Positions 9,506 through 21,937 of a stretch of DNA of 64,000 bases are shown one piece after another; the stretch's first letter is position 1; the number at the start of each line of letters is the position of its first letter. The stretch is from Piper betle (taxonomy: Eukaryota > Streptophyta > Magnoliopsida > Piperales > Piperaceae): positions 52,645 through 116,644 of the forward strand of contig JAURVB010014693.1 in NCBI GenBank assembly GCA_033002965.1. The letters are read 5' to 3'. The position numbers and the translations under genes were made by a program. The notes under the pieces were generated by a model. It worked only from the letters and a program-made list of their open reading frames with translations, was not told the DNA's origin and made no database searches.

Positions 9506-12500
9506 TGGTGGTGATGGAAGCATGAGGAAAGCTGTGCAATTGGAGTGTTCGGTTGGCCGGACTCCTCTGGCGGAGCTTAACATGAATGCTTGTTCTTTCA
9601 GAGGGGGAGGAAGTTCGTTTTTGAAGGCTGTGAGCCCTGTGAAGTTTGGGCTATGCGTTGTAGCAGATGATGAATCACAAAGCACTCGGAAATCTGTGGG
9701 GAGTACAGTGGATTATCTTGCTTTTATTTGTTCTGTAGTCTGTACGCCTTCTTCTTACATATGGGAAGAGGATTTTGATGAATCCTTGTTGAAAGAAATT
9801 GATGATCTTTGTGAATGGAAAACTGATATCAAGGGAGAAAATGAAAGTCTGGAGAACAGCAAGGAGGTTATAAATGAGCTTGGGAATGACAAGGTTTGAG
9901 GCAGTTTGAAGTCATTAAGTGATGAGAATTTGATGGAGGGAGGCTTGAGGGGTCAAGCTATGGCGTCAGAGCATACAGTGATCGAACCAGAAGTTTCAAG
10001 TTCTGAGAATGCCCTTGCTGACAGTCACGGCATGCCTGATGCATACATGACTTATCTGCGTTCACTGAATGAGACACAGACAAAGGCTGCTTGTAGTGAT
10101 GTTTCAATTCCTCTCATGATTGTGGCTGGACCTGGTAGTGGAAAGGTCATAACTTACGCATTTTGTTCTTACTAGTTGGAAGGTTTTTTGTCTTAACATG
10201 CACAAGTACTTAGATTTTACCATCTTATTTTAGCTACATAGAGATGTTTTTTGTGGGCATCGATGCTTTTCCTTCTCTCTTCTTTGTCCACCAGATGAAA
10301 GTTCTATTCACTTATATTATCTAATACTTTTGTGTGGCTTTACAGACGTCGACAATGGTGGGACGAGTCCTTACACTTCTTTCAAAGGTATTAACATGCA
10401 GGAAGTTAATTTTCTGAAATCTAAGTTCTCCTACTCTTTGATATTTTAGTTGTGGTACATTTGCTGAAATAGGGAATTGGTCCAAATAATATTCTTGCCA
10501 TGACCCTTACAACGGCAGCTGCATCAGAGATGAGAGATCGTATTGGAAAAGTTACTAGAAAAATTGCAAAGGAGCTTTTGATTAGCACATTCCATTCCTT
10601 TTGTCTACAACTCTGTTGGTCACATGCTGAAAAGTATGAAATGATATTATTCAAGTGTACATCAGTTACCTAACTGTGTCTGCTCTTATGATGGTATTTT
10701 TCAGTCTTACTGAAAATGGTCAACATCAATCTCTAAATGATAGATCCATTGGAGAAAGCACATAACTATAATACATTTTCTTTTCCATTTTTTTTGACTA
10801 GGATTTGCTCTATGACTGTGTTGAAATGCATGAGAAGGTATACATTATCACATGTGTCTAATTAAAGCATATTAGATATAGTTGTAAATGATGAGGTGTA
10901 TCCTGAGAAAACTTTTACCCAGTTAATGTATCTGTAAAAGGTTTTTTTCCTTGTCATAATGATTTGTCTTTAACTTTGCACCTTAAATGCTTGGTGAGAA
11001 TATTACTTTTACCCTGAAACACAACCTCAGGTTGGGCCGCACTCCAGAGATCTTTTATATGGTAACTGTCAGCAAAGGCTGGCAGTTATAGAGGCAGTGC
11101 GGCTTTCAGAAAATATGAGAAAAACAACACAAACTTGTGGTGTTGGCAAAGTTGGAGAAGACTCTAGTGACATAGCTAGTGATGCTCACATCTATAAAGA
11201 CAAGTCGAAAAGGTGACATAAGTTTGTGACTCAGATTATATTCTCATATGTCCATGAATTAAATGTTTATTTGAGAAAAAAAAGGTCATGTCTCTATGGG
11301 CCCGAGGTAATGTATAGTCTCCTTCTCAGCCTAAAGCTTCCGGAAAGATACCTAAAGATTACCAAGAAATGGGCAATGAAGTTGATGTAAGCAATCATCA
11401 TGTTATATTAAAACTAGAGTATGTCTTTTTTATAGGCAATGAGCAGTACTCACTGATAACTATGTGTGAACCAGGCAACAATTCTTGAGAATTACAATGA
11501 CATATTAAAATCCTGCAATGCACTGGACTATCATGATTTGTTCTTCTTTCTGTGATGCTGCTGGAAGATTTTCCTGGAGGTCTTCATTTCTCTACTTTAG
11601 TAATTTGATATTTACCATATGGTAAATGGTCAAGGTACATGTTTGAATGAATTTTGATTACTGGTGCAGTTTATAAAGAAAGCCAGGAACAGTGGAAAGC
11701 ATTGGTTGTAGATGAATTTCAGGATACAAGTTCCATGCAATATAGATTGCTCAAGATACTTGCATCACATAAATGTGTGACTGTCAGTGGTGATGATGAT
11801 TAGGTTGGAGGTTTTGGTCCTTGAATGGATATAGTTATTTGATAATGAAAGTTTGGCCCTGTAAATTCTTCACCATTATGTTCTTCCTTATGTATTTGAT
11901 TTAACCTTTTGCAGTCAATTTTCAGCTTTAATGGAGCGGACATCTGCATCTTTGATTCATTCCGCAAAGACTTTCCCTCGCACATAGAGGTTCTGTTTAC
12001 AAACTTCGGTCCACTTCCCTAGGAAATTGTGTATTTTTAGTTGGTTGGCATATTTTCTTCTATGCCAATTTTTTATCTTTTCAGATTAGACTAAACAAAA
12101 ATTATCGTTCAACACGTTGTATTGTGGAAGCTGCTGCATCTCTCATTCATCACAATATCAAACTGTGCCAATTAAAGCAAGTCATGACTGATAATTTTGC
12201 TGGAAGCAAGGTGTCTGCACGCCCTGCATAACAGAAGTCGTTCAAGTGAAATTTTTGTTTTTGTTTTCAACTTAAAATTATATGCTGGAGTGATTTTATT
12301 CTTTTTCATGATCAGATTACTATAAAGAATGCCATAATGAGAAAGCACAATGTGCTTATGTTGTTGACAAAATTATTCAACTAGCATCAGAAAATTCAAG
12401 GACCAAGGACACATTTGGTAGTATTGCATTACTTTATAGGCGGCAGGTGAAAGCATATCAAGATCCTTTGCAAATGTTTCAGTTCATCTCACTTGCTTTG

Positions 12501-13499
12501 AATTGATACTTTAACATGTTTGAAGGTAGTTTTTTTTAATTTATTTGTAGATCTCAGGTAAAGCATTTCAAATATCTGTTCGCACTAGGAAGATACCTTT
12601 CAATGTTCATGGTGTTGCATTCTATAGGAAAAAAGGTGGATTCTGAACCTTTGCCTATATAATAAAGTGGCTGCTTCAGTCTTGAGATTATTAGAATTCT
12701 TTTTGGAAAATTGGTTGCGTGTTTAAATGCTTGGCCATATAGATTAAAAATTAGCATGAGTAGAAATTGTTATTTTATCCTCTAATGATAGACATAGATG
12801 GTTACATTTGTTGCTATGTGCTTTGGGTCAAGTGGACTTTGAATTGTTACTGTTAGGAGAGCATCTAACCATAATAATTTTACCATTTGAAGATTAGGAT
12901 CTATGTGCCGACCCTTTTTTGGGATTAGGTTTAAGAAAACGAAGAAGAAAAAGTTGGCAATTGATTTATCGCATTCTAGTATGTATATATACATAAATTC
13001 ACGCTAACATATGCATGTTTCTTCTTTGATAGATAATAAGAACCATAATGGCAATTCTTCAAACTGCATTGCTTGGTTGTGATGATGGACCATCCTCTAA
13101 GGCATTTAAATCTCTTTTGCCATGTGAGAAAGAACAAAAGAAGGTGTGCTAATATATGTTTTTTTTAAATATTACTATCTTAATTGTTGTAGCACATGCA
13201 CCATTGTTGAAGACGAAAGGACTATATAAAACATTTATTGTGTTTAGCATAATTTTAGGTTAATCTTGAGATTGCCATGTACAACTAAATGTAAGTAAAT
13301 AAGGTTATTTGTTGAAGGGGGGCTGATATTGAGATTGATGTTGCATGTAAGATTGCACTGAGGTGCTTGTAGAGTGTAGCATTTTTAATGATATTGATAT
13401 GCCCCTTTTGAAAACCATGTCAGTAAGGGTAAGGTAAATGAGAAAGTAATGGTTGATGTGTGGTAAAATTATTAAAAATAGGTTAAAGAATATTAGAGG

Positions 13500-14310
13500 T
13501 AAAAGTTGGTAGTATATAACTCTACCAATGCTTATGCATCGTTGGACCCAAGTCTGGATTAAAGAGGAGGGTGATGCCAAAAATGACATCTGGCTATAAA
13601 ATTTACTCATTTGTAAACACATGGATCTTAGTTTAGGATTCATGTGTCCCCAACACCCTTTGGTTTCAAGTGGAAGAAAAAGAAGAAGTTGGTAGCATAT
13701 CCATATTATAAAAAATCCACTCTTAAGTGGGTTGACATAAAGAAATGAGTCCCATGTATGTGATCAAGAAAAAAGATATGATTGAGGATATCTACAAACT
13801 GAAAATGTTAGAAGAAAACTAGGAAGGGCATGGATGGAAGCAGTTAGAATAATTAAAAAGATCTCTGATTCATGTCTTGATGCAACCAATTATTAGAGTG
13901 GAGTAACCGAATAGTATTCATGTTCCTCATCCATCCACGTGTTATTAGATAAATGAAGATGATAGTATACTTTATGTAAGATGGGTCAAAGATATGGTTT
14001 TACTCTATTTATTTAAGGTTGCTCTTGCAGGTGATCGAACATATTAGTAAAATAACAAGCATTAAGAAATGCAACTTTTTATCCGCTGCTTCAGGCATCT
14101 TCAGTGCTAAGATTTTTGATACCTTTAAGAGGTAATACCTTTCAGCAATATAATTTTCATTTACAATGTCATTAACTCTGCAATGCTTATGCGTTGTTGG
14201 TTCCTAGCTTAAACAAAATAGGAGGATTGATGTCCCGTTCGGAAGGGCATCCGGACATCAAATAATATTGTCATTTGTAATCACATAGATCTTAGTTTTG
14301 ATCTATATCC
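13500..14310 (+). repeat. Two diverged copies of a dispersed repeat in SRS2 introns
   Basis: Segments near 13510-13660 and 14180-14310 share CAATGCTTATGC followed by GTTGG, later a TTTGTAA.CACAT..ATCTTAG segment and an AACAC close. A third, more diverged relative lies at 42660-42770 (AATCACATGAATCC, TAGGG..TTATGTGG). They look like old non-coding transposon copies; no ends or target duplications could be set. Confidence 0.45.
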
Positions 14311-15145
14311 AACACTATCTCGGTATATGGTAGAGTAGAAGGAGAAGAATGTTTTCAAGAGTGGCTTGTAGCCAGCTTAAAAACTCCATTGTGTGGTTGA
14401 TTATGTTATGACAATCTCTAAGTGACTATTTTGAAATGTATTCTCTACATTATAATTATAAAATTGGAATAGATGGATTGTTGTAGATGTCCTTTGGGTA
14501 GTAATTTCTCATTTTTTAGACACTCAAATTCATGGGGATTTACCATGGGTAACTTTGTGGGTATTTTGATTATCTACAAGTGCTTTTAGGTGATAAACAT
14601 GTTTGTTAGCCTACATACTAATCATGTGTTTTAAGCATAATTAGATTATTTATGCCAATTTTGTGAAAAGTAGACACTACAATTTGCCACAAGAGGCTAC
14701 TAGTGCAAGGATGCAAGGTGTTGAATACTCTTGAAATGGTATCCAAACTTGTGCAAAGGGTAGGTTTAGTGACAAGTATTGGATAGTATATATCAATATT
14801 TCCTAGTTTTTCATTATTGACAGCAACACTTCCAAGTTCAACTTAGCTGAATTGAACTTTTGTTGCAGGAACAATCCATTTCAGTTGTTACTTCAGTGGC
14901 AAACTTGTTACCACAAGTGAACGCACTTTTATGATTATCTTGTCATGCTTCATTAGTAGAATGATGTTTCTACTTTTTCATTTACGTAGTTTACTTGCTT
15001 AGTAGGGCACACTGTTCATATATATAAGTGTTTTTTTGTTTTGTTCTTTGTTAGGTATTGATATACAATTCAATTTACATACTCTCTATATGCAGTCAGT
15101 GTTGATCATGATTCCCTTTTTTTTCAACCCTATTCTACAAGAAGT

Positions 15146-16240
15146 TATAACACCCTGTTTCGGTTCTACTCTTGTAAACCAATTTGGAAATGTTATCGGT
15201 GACTGAACTACTTGTTAATCTAATTGATTCGGTTAAGCCGACCGGATTTACCTTCGGCTTCTCAAATGGTGATGCAACATGCAAAGCATGAATGCGATGC
15301 ATGGGTTCTAACGTTGTCCCACATGCATGCTACCAATATACAATTAAACATAAAACAAGCCAAACAAACGAAAAGTTTAAAGAAAATAGTTAATTTTAAA
15401 ACAAATTGGAAAGTTTTCCCTAAAAGTGCAATTGGGACCATCCCTGTCAATCAACAAGTAGTATATATTTATATCTATAAAATTAAAAAACACAATTCAA
15501 ATACATGTTCTTCACATTTCAGTTATCACTACTTTCCTTATTATTTGAGTCAAGTCTAAGCTCCAAAACTCAACGTGTTCATTTTCATTCTCAATTTTCA
15601 TTTACATACAAAATATTTATTTATTCATAGAATGACATTCAAAGTTCATCATTTAAAACAATTTAATACTCATCATCATCATTAAACACACTCGACAGGT
15701 ACATGTATGCGCGATTTCAGTGTTGCATCTCTGCAGTCCCGACAACGTTCATTCGTTGCATTTCTCATTTACATATATAATAAAAAGACATTAGTAATGA
15801 GCGTTACTAGTCCGAAAATAACTAACAACAAACTTATACAAGAGAGCTGAGCCTCCTGTTGAATGAAAACATCATTACTCTTCTTTATAGAACTCTCATA
15901 AGGACAATAACTAGGAGTTGTTGATCTCGCGCGACAGCATCACTTTTCTATCTCATCTTCACTTTTAACTATCTCTTGAATGGGAAAATCATTCTCTTTT
16001 CTTTTGCCTTTTACATCCCCCGTATCATTCATCGTCTTGAGTACAAAGGCCGAGTACCTTCAGACATGTGCCTTTAGTACCTTTTGAAACTACAAGTCTA
16101 GACATGTACCACATAGCAGTACCGTAAACCTCCACACTTCTCTGGGTTTAAAGAACTCAAAGGTAAAGTTATCAGGATCCCTTGGGAATGGAATGAATGC
16201 TAACCAATTTCGAAGCACGCTTTGACGAACACATGCCCTA
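15146..16240 (-). repeat. Old LTR-like repeat in an SRS2 intron, related to 47560-48050
   Basis: The left edge, TATAACACCCTG, is the complement of a GGGTGTTATA LTR-like end. From 15780 to 16240 the sequence matches 47563-48050 in the same orientation, including a TACCTTTT..ACTACAAGTCTAGACATG-type segment, TCTCTGGG, and ATC..GATCCC with an AATGGAAT-like tail. Divergence is high. It is probably an old Ty3/gypsy LTR fragment lying antisense to the gene. Confidence 0.5.
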
Positions 16241-18278
16241 TCTCAAGACGCAGCCGTCAATTTTAACTGCTTGGATAAATATTTTCAGCTATTGCAGCCT
16301 TCTAGATTTTTGAAAGAGATCTCTACTCATCTTTTTGAATGCCAGGTACACGGATGGTTTTGGTTTTTGTTTTTGTTTTGCATAGAACTTTGCCTATGAA
16401 AGCCCCATAATTTCTAGAATCAGATGACTGAACATCTGTGCATCCACCTTTTGTGAGTAAAACTAAATAAATGATGTATATCAATCTTGATCTCCTTTCT
16501 TTTGGCTTTCCTTATCAACCATCAGCATGAGTTAATCAGTGATGAGTTGCAAATCAATGCCCTTCCATTTCGTGGTATTTGCACTGATCCTAGTATACCT
16601 AATGCTCTGGAAAAAATGAATCGCCAATCAGCGCCAATTGTCCGCGAAGTGAAATTAATGATATTCCTTTGGAAAATTCAATCGATCATTATTGCTCAGT
16701 CTCCGACTTTCTAGAAAGGTAATATTGTGTGCGTGTTGGCAGGTATTTATAAATGTTTCTATGAAATCAAGACGATGTGCATGATGAAACAATTATCTAA
16801 GTGAAATTTCTTCAACTGACTCATCAGGTTCCAAGTGGAGGATCAATCTATTTTTTCTCATTTGTTTCATCAATGGGCAAAGAAGTGAGCATTTCTAATT
16901 CCAAGTAGACTACTGGATAAGGTGCACATTATTTGCTCAATCTTTTGAAATATTTGTGTCTATAAATAAATTCAGGGAATTGTCAAACTGACAAGGAAAT
17001 GGAACATGGGGTAATCTTGGTTTAGATTTTATTTTAGATTCACTAAACTTTATTAGGACTCCTTAATTAGATTATCTCATAGGTTGTTTAACTGCTAGTT
17101 GGCAATTCTCTAATAGTTTATGTTTTCAGGAGACTCCTTTAGAACGATGTTAATCAATTCAAGACAGATTGCCATAACTACTGTTGTGTCAATCATTGCA
17201 GGTTGGCTTTGTCATTGATGAACGTCTAAGAAGCAGGGCAGGCAATCACAAGGTAGTGTAGACTTTGTGGTTGTTCTTTCGTCTGCAATGACTTCTACTT
17301 ATAAATGGCAATACAAATTGCTATAGAAAATTGTAGAGTTTTGTTTTTTGGATTTTCTATTGTAAAATATATGATTTATTTTTATTTTTAACAGCAGCCC
17401 CTTCGCATCTATACTACAATACAAACACAGCTCTATATGTCATTAATTCTATTTGAATTTTTCTTTGCATGGTTAAGGATGTTTTGCATACATTAAAAGC
17501 TTGCTTGAAGTCTGAAGAGGCCTTATATTTTGCACAGCATGTAAGTTAGCTTCTACTATTGATTTCTACATCTTGCCATCCTTAGTCACTATCCCTAAGT
17601 TATTTTAATGATTAATATGTTAATGCACATTGAAATGATGGAGAGTGTCTATTTATTTGTTTACTCTTGTTACTCAATATGATATTTTAAACTGCCAATT
17701 TAATTTTCACTTCCTAGGTTTTGAGATGGGAGCAGACGCCTGCTGATAAACGTGACCATCTAACCAGATAAAAACACGTGAGTCTTACTAATTTTTCCTC
17801 TTTATAATCTGTTCTAGTACATCTGAAGGATCATGTTTGTCGTGCGTTTTTTATTTAGGAAGCTTTTATATTTTTATCTATTATTTGGTTCATTGATGTG
17901 AACATTGGATCAGCTTGTTGTACCTTGTTTAAAGTGGACATCTCATTTGATTATGATTATTTATTTTCGTAGGAACATTTCCAGAAATTGAGAATTGAGA
18001 AATTCATGAGTTCTTCTGGAGCTACATCCATGCAGGCAAGTTGATTTTTACAAGTTTGGCTTTAATTTTCTGTTTCCTCGTGTGTGCTCTCTTGAACAGT
18101 TATTTTGAGCTCTTCTAGGATACAACATTTCATTCCTATATTCCATGTGTTCTCATAGTGTTATTTGAACTGACGTATCAAATGCAGATATCTTACCTTC
18201 AGAGTCTTGGTTGCACTATTCAGCCCACCCTCTCGTTTACACGCATCTCGGTTGATAGAACAGTACAAAGCTTTGTGA

Positions 18279-20151
18279 ACAAAGTAGTTTCACGGCTTTA
18301 AAAAGGTTGATACGCTATTTCATGTTAGGGTGATCCTGTCATTGGTGATGCTGGATGCATGGGGCTGCCCCTTGCTGTTGGGCGACCATGGAAACAATAA
18401 CCATGATCAGAATGCCCTCATATTTGTGAATTTGAACATTCGTCGTAAAGATGTTCACAAATACTTATCTTGTTTAAATAATCGACTTCCGCATAGGATT
18501 CCAACATTATACTCAACTTTTCAATTAAAGGTTTTTTTGTTGTCATTTTGTGTCAATTTATTCTTGTTGTTGAGCTTATTTTTTTCCATTTATTTCTTTT
18601 GAAATTTATTGCCGATGGAAGTAGTTAACCGGAGGTACATGCTTACCCAGATTGAAGTGTTTCAACTAGATGGTGCAGTCCTCCAGTGATTCAAATGGCC
18701 TGTACGTTGCTATTTATTAGAGTTTATGACAATTGGAAAATGGTCTCTTCTTGGAAGGACTTGTTGAATTTGTGATTCCTGTATGAGATGCAAACACTTT
18801 GCTGTCACAAGACCTTCAATGTACAGATTAGCAGACTATCCCCTTCATGGCAACAAAAAATCGAAGGTTTTTTTGTTTTTTTTGACACAATAAATGTCTT
18901 CCACACAGTGATCATCAAATGTATCGTCTACTGTAAATTTATGGTACCGCCAACGTTCTGCTTGTGTATGAAGATATATATGACATATGACAGGTGAACT
19001 GCGATCAGGTTACGGTGAAAATATTGTTATTACAGGGATCTTACATCAGACTATTGTTATTGCACAGGACCATCTCTCCAATTTTCGGAGATAAAAGTTT
19101 CTTATTTTGAGGCGTAAAGAAAGGTTCCAATATTGATTGGCTCCCCCAAAGGACCCGTTAAGATGCTTTCCAAGTTGTTCTTGTTGGAGGTTTGGCACTT
19201 TCCTCTCCTATAAGTATTGATTCTTATCTATGAATGGATGTAGATAATAAAATAATCAAGTTCATAGAGCAATGTCCACTGTCACCTTCTCAGAAATTCA
19301 TCCTTCTGAGAAGAGAAGAAAATAGGCACCAAGGGGCTCGGTTTTGTCGCTCTTCCCAGACGAATGTATACAACTCTACAAGAACAAATGTGTTCAAATT
19401 CTATACTAGAAAACAAACCAGGCTACACTCAGATTGAAAAATGTAGGATCCAAATTTGATCCACACTGTACAACATGCCATTTAGCATTTGTCGTGGATG
19501 TTTTCATATTACCATTGGCAAGAGGCCGTTATTGCCTGATGCAGTAGCCTTCTGCACAAGCTGTCGAGTTTGCCGTTGATGTAGCTAAAGGTACCTCTGC
19601 TCCTGGCCTTCGCCATTTTATTTTGTCTTTTCTCGAAACAATTGGCCGTCATCTTTATTTACAATCCCTTTTGGTATCATTCATCTTCCAAATGCCAATG
19701 CCGAAATCTTTGAAGTCTTCTCAAAGTATTTCCAACCACAGATCCAGACATTAGGAATAAAAGACACCTAGCCAAATCCAATAGATGCACGGGGAAAATA
19801 TTCAATGGAAGTGCTCCAATGTAAGTGTATCAACTAAGATCTAAAATTTATCATTATAATAAACCCATCCTTGAAATACACATTTGAGGTAGAAGATGTG
19901 AGCAATATTTTACCAGTGATGCTCCAATCATTCGAATAACTTCTTCCTCTTTAACTGCTTTAAATGGGAGACAAATAATGTCCATCTCTATGAAGAGATA
20001 GTGTACAGGCAGTCAAGCTACACCAACACCTGCCATTGTCCTGTAACCATTTATCTAATTGTCATTATTGTGAATATCACTCAAAACAACAGATAAACCT
20101 ACAGCAATCATAGTCTTACCTTTAAAAATGACAGTGAAGATTAATTGACAA
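18279..20151. other. Region between the SRS2-like and PPR genes
   Basis: The first part is the helicase 3' flank and perhaps its untranslated region. Short open frames (up to 90 codons) match nothing I recognise. The two genes converge, so this stretch should hold both polyadenylation regions; I could not fix their positions. Confidence 0.5.
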
Positions 20152-21937
20152 TCAGCATATAAGCTCAGTTTTCAAAATTGCCTCTAGAGACTCCCTCTCT
20201 CTGTCTGAATTGCCTTCACAAAGTCTACAGACAAGCAAACAGGAGATGGACTCTTGAAGCTGAAGCCCTAATTTTGACATACAGCCTAATATAAGGAGAG
20301 CATCATCCACCCTATCCTTCATAATCAGTGACTGTATTAACAACTCAAATGTCTCTTTTTTGGTTTTATGTGTCGGTCTATTGTACGTGATAACCAATCA
20401 ATCGCATCCGATAGTTTTTCTAACTTGCAAAATGCACATATTATGTAATCATAAGAACATTTTAAAGGCCCCAACCCTCTCTTGAGCATTTCATTCTGGA
20501 ACTCAATTGCTTTTTCCACATTACCTTCCTGGCATAGGGACTTAATCAAGAAAATATAAGACAAGGGGTTTGGCTGCAAACCCGTTTGCAAAAGCTCATT
20601 CAGCAGATCAAGGGCGTTTGAAACTCTCCCATATTTGCAAAATCCTTCAATTAATGCATTGTAGGTAATTATATCACGCGGAATACCATTTGCTTTCATC
20701 TTCTCAAAATAATTACTAGCTTCCTTCATCCTTCCTTGCAAACAATAACCAGCTATCAGGGTGTTACAACTTACAGTACTCTCTTCATGCCCTGTGGAGC
20801 ACATCTCTTTGTACAGCTTTTCAGCTGCTTCTAAATTTCCTGCCTTGCAATACCCATCAATCATAACATTGTAACTGTATGCATTTGGGACGATCCGCTT
20901 GAGGCGCATTTCCTGCCACAACTCCACTGCAGCATCCATCCTACCCACCTTACAAAGCCCATGAATCATTGTCGTGTATATGACCACATCAAAAACATAC
21001 CCTCTTTCCCCGAGCTCCTGAAACACCCGGAAACCTTCAAGGGCCATGTTGTTGTCACACAGCCCATGGATAATCCTCTGATAAGTAAAAATATCAGGAT
21101 AGCAGTTCTTAGCAATCATCATATGAAGAAGTTCAGAGACCTTCCCATAGTTCCTCTTGCGGCAAAACCCAGAGATCATAGTAGTGAAAGCAGACACACC
21201 AGGAACGGACCCATTATCCACAACCTCCCTGAGAAGCTCATACGCCTCACCAAGCTTGTTCTCCCTGGCGAATGCACGGATCAAGTGACCGGCGGTGACA
21301 CTATCACTCCCCACCCCGAGCTCCATCATCTCACCATAAACCTTCCACACAAGGTCGGTCCTTTTAACACTCAAAGCTCCACACAAGAGCTTGTTCCACA
21401 CATCAACACCAAGATCAGCACCGCTCTTTCTCAACTCGGCCATCGTATCCATTGCCTCCGCGACCATACCTTCCTTACAAAGAGATTTCACATAGAACTT
21501 CAAAGACTTCAACTCGCATTGGCATTTCATCGAGCACAAGACATGCCTCGCCGCCTCCCACTGCTTGTCCCTCGCTAAGGCAACACAGAGCGCGTTCAAC
21601 CAGAGAGGGTGGGGGAGTACGACCGGCGGGACGACATCCATAGGAAGAAGCGGTAGGAGAGGTGCGAGGTTGGGAGGTTGACCAGCACCAGCCGGACCAG
21701 CTCAGGGTCGGAGAGATCCAGCCCCGGGACAGCGGAAAGGATCGATCTTTCCCAGCCGGGGTGTCCCGAGATGACCCTGCAAGCCGCCCTCGCGACCCCG
21801 CCCGCGGAGGCCGGCGGCAGGTCGTCACAGCCGCCGGCGCCGGGGCCGGCGGCGGAGAGGTCGTGTCCCTGGCGCCGGGCGTGGGCGGTGGTCCGGAGGC
21901 CGGAGGCCATGATGCGGGAGAGAGGGACGGCAGCCAT
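20152..21937 (-). CDS. P-class pentatricopeptide repeat protein, frame-disrupted twice
   Basis: PPR proteins bind organellar RNA, one base per 35-residue helical pair. No intron is needed. The product starts at 21937 with MAAVPLSRIMASGLRTTAHA, arginine-rich and lacking acidic residues, which looks like a mitochondrial or plastid targeting peptide. The main frame (21641-20337) has about ten consecutive P motifs, for example YSYNVMIDGYCKAGNLEAAE and TYNALIEGFCKYGRVSNALD, and an eleventh follows in another frame down to the stop at 20152. There are no E, DYW or SMR tails. To read through needs two frame changes, each a one-base deficit: near 21600-21640 (LSG to LNALCVALA) and at the A run at 20355-20360. 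Both positions would restore a normal PPR. It is either a fresh pseudogene or a gene with two sequence errors. The 5' end is very GC-rich. Confidence 0.85.

Larger units (their letters stand above)
9060..18278 (+). pseudogene. SRS2: SRS2-like ATP-dependent DNA helicase (UvrD/Rep superfamily 1), disrupted
   Basis: The homologous family acts as nuclear 3'-5' DNA helicases that dismantle recombination intermediates. Exon 1 (9060-9208; M at 9060, or at 9099) carries ISQNFRAAKALLARKRP, the conserved start of plant SRS2-like proteins. Exon 2 starts at 9506. Recognisable pieces in order are: Q motif LNETQTKAAC; Walker A AGPGSGK-TST across the 10145/10346 splice; Ia-type [15 protein letters not shown] and [18 protein letters not shown] near 11530; Walker [14 protein letters not shown] near 11710; SGDDD then SIFSFNGAD; NKNYRST near 12095; CAYVVDKII; and the C-terminal TPADKR, RIEKFMSSSG and ASRLIEQYKAL just before the stop. 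Lesions: TGA 9897-9899, frameshift near 11057, frameshift near 11545, TAG 11801-11803 (expected CAG), frameshift near 16650, TAA 17769-17771, and an extra C near 18228. Exons are complete in order, so decay is recent or some breaks are sequence errors. Introns carry repeats near 13500, 14170 and 15146-16240. Confidence 0.85.

Noticed and set aside
15224..15559. Possible small gene inside the helicase intron
   Set aside because: It sits in LTR-like repeat sequence, has no domain, and no splice context.
20961..21578. 205-codon plus-strand open frame
   Set aside because: It lies entirely inside the PPR gene on the opposite strand and has no recognisable domain.
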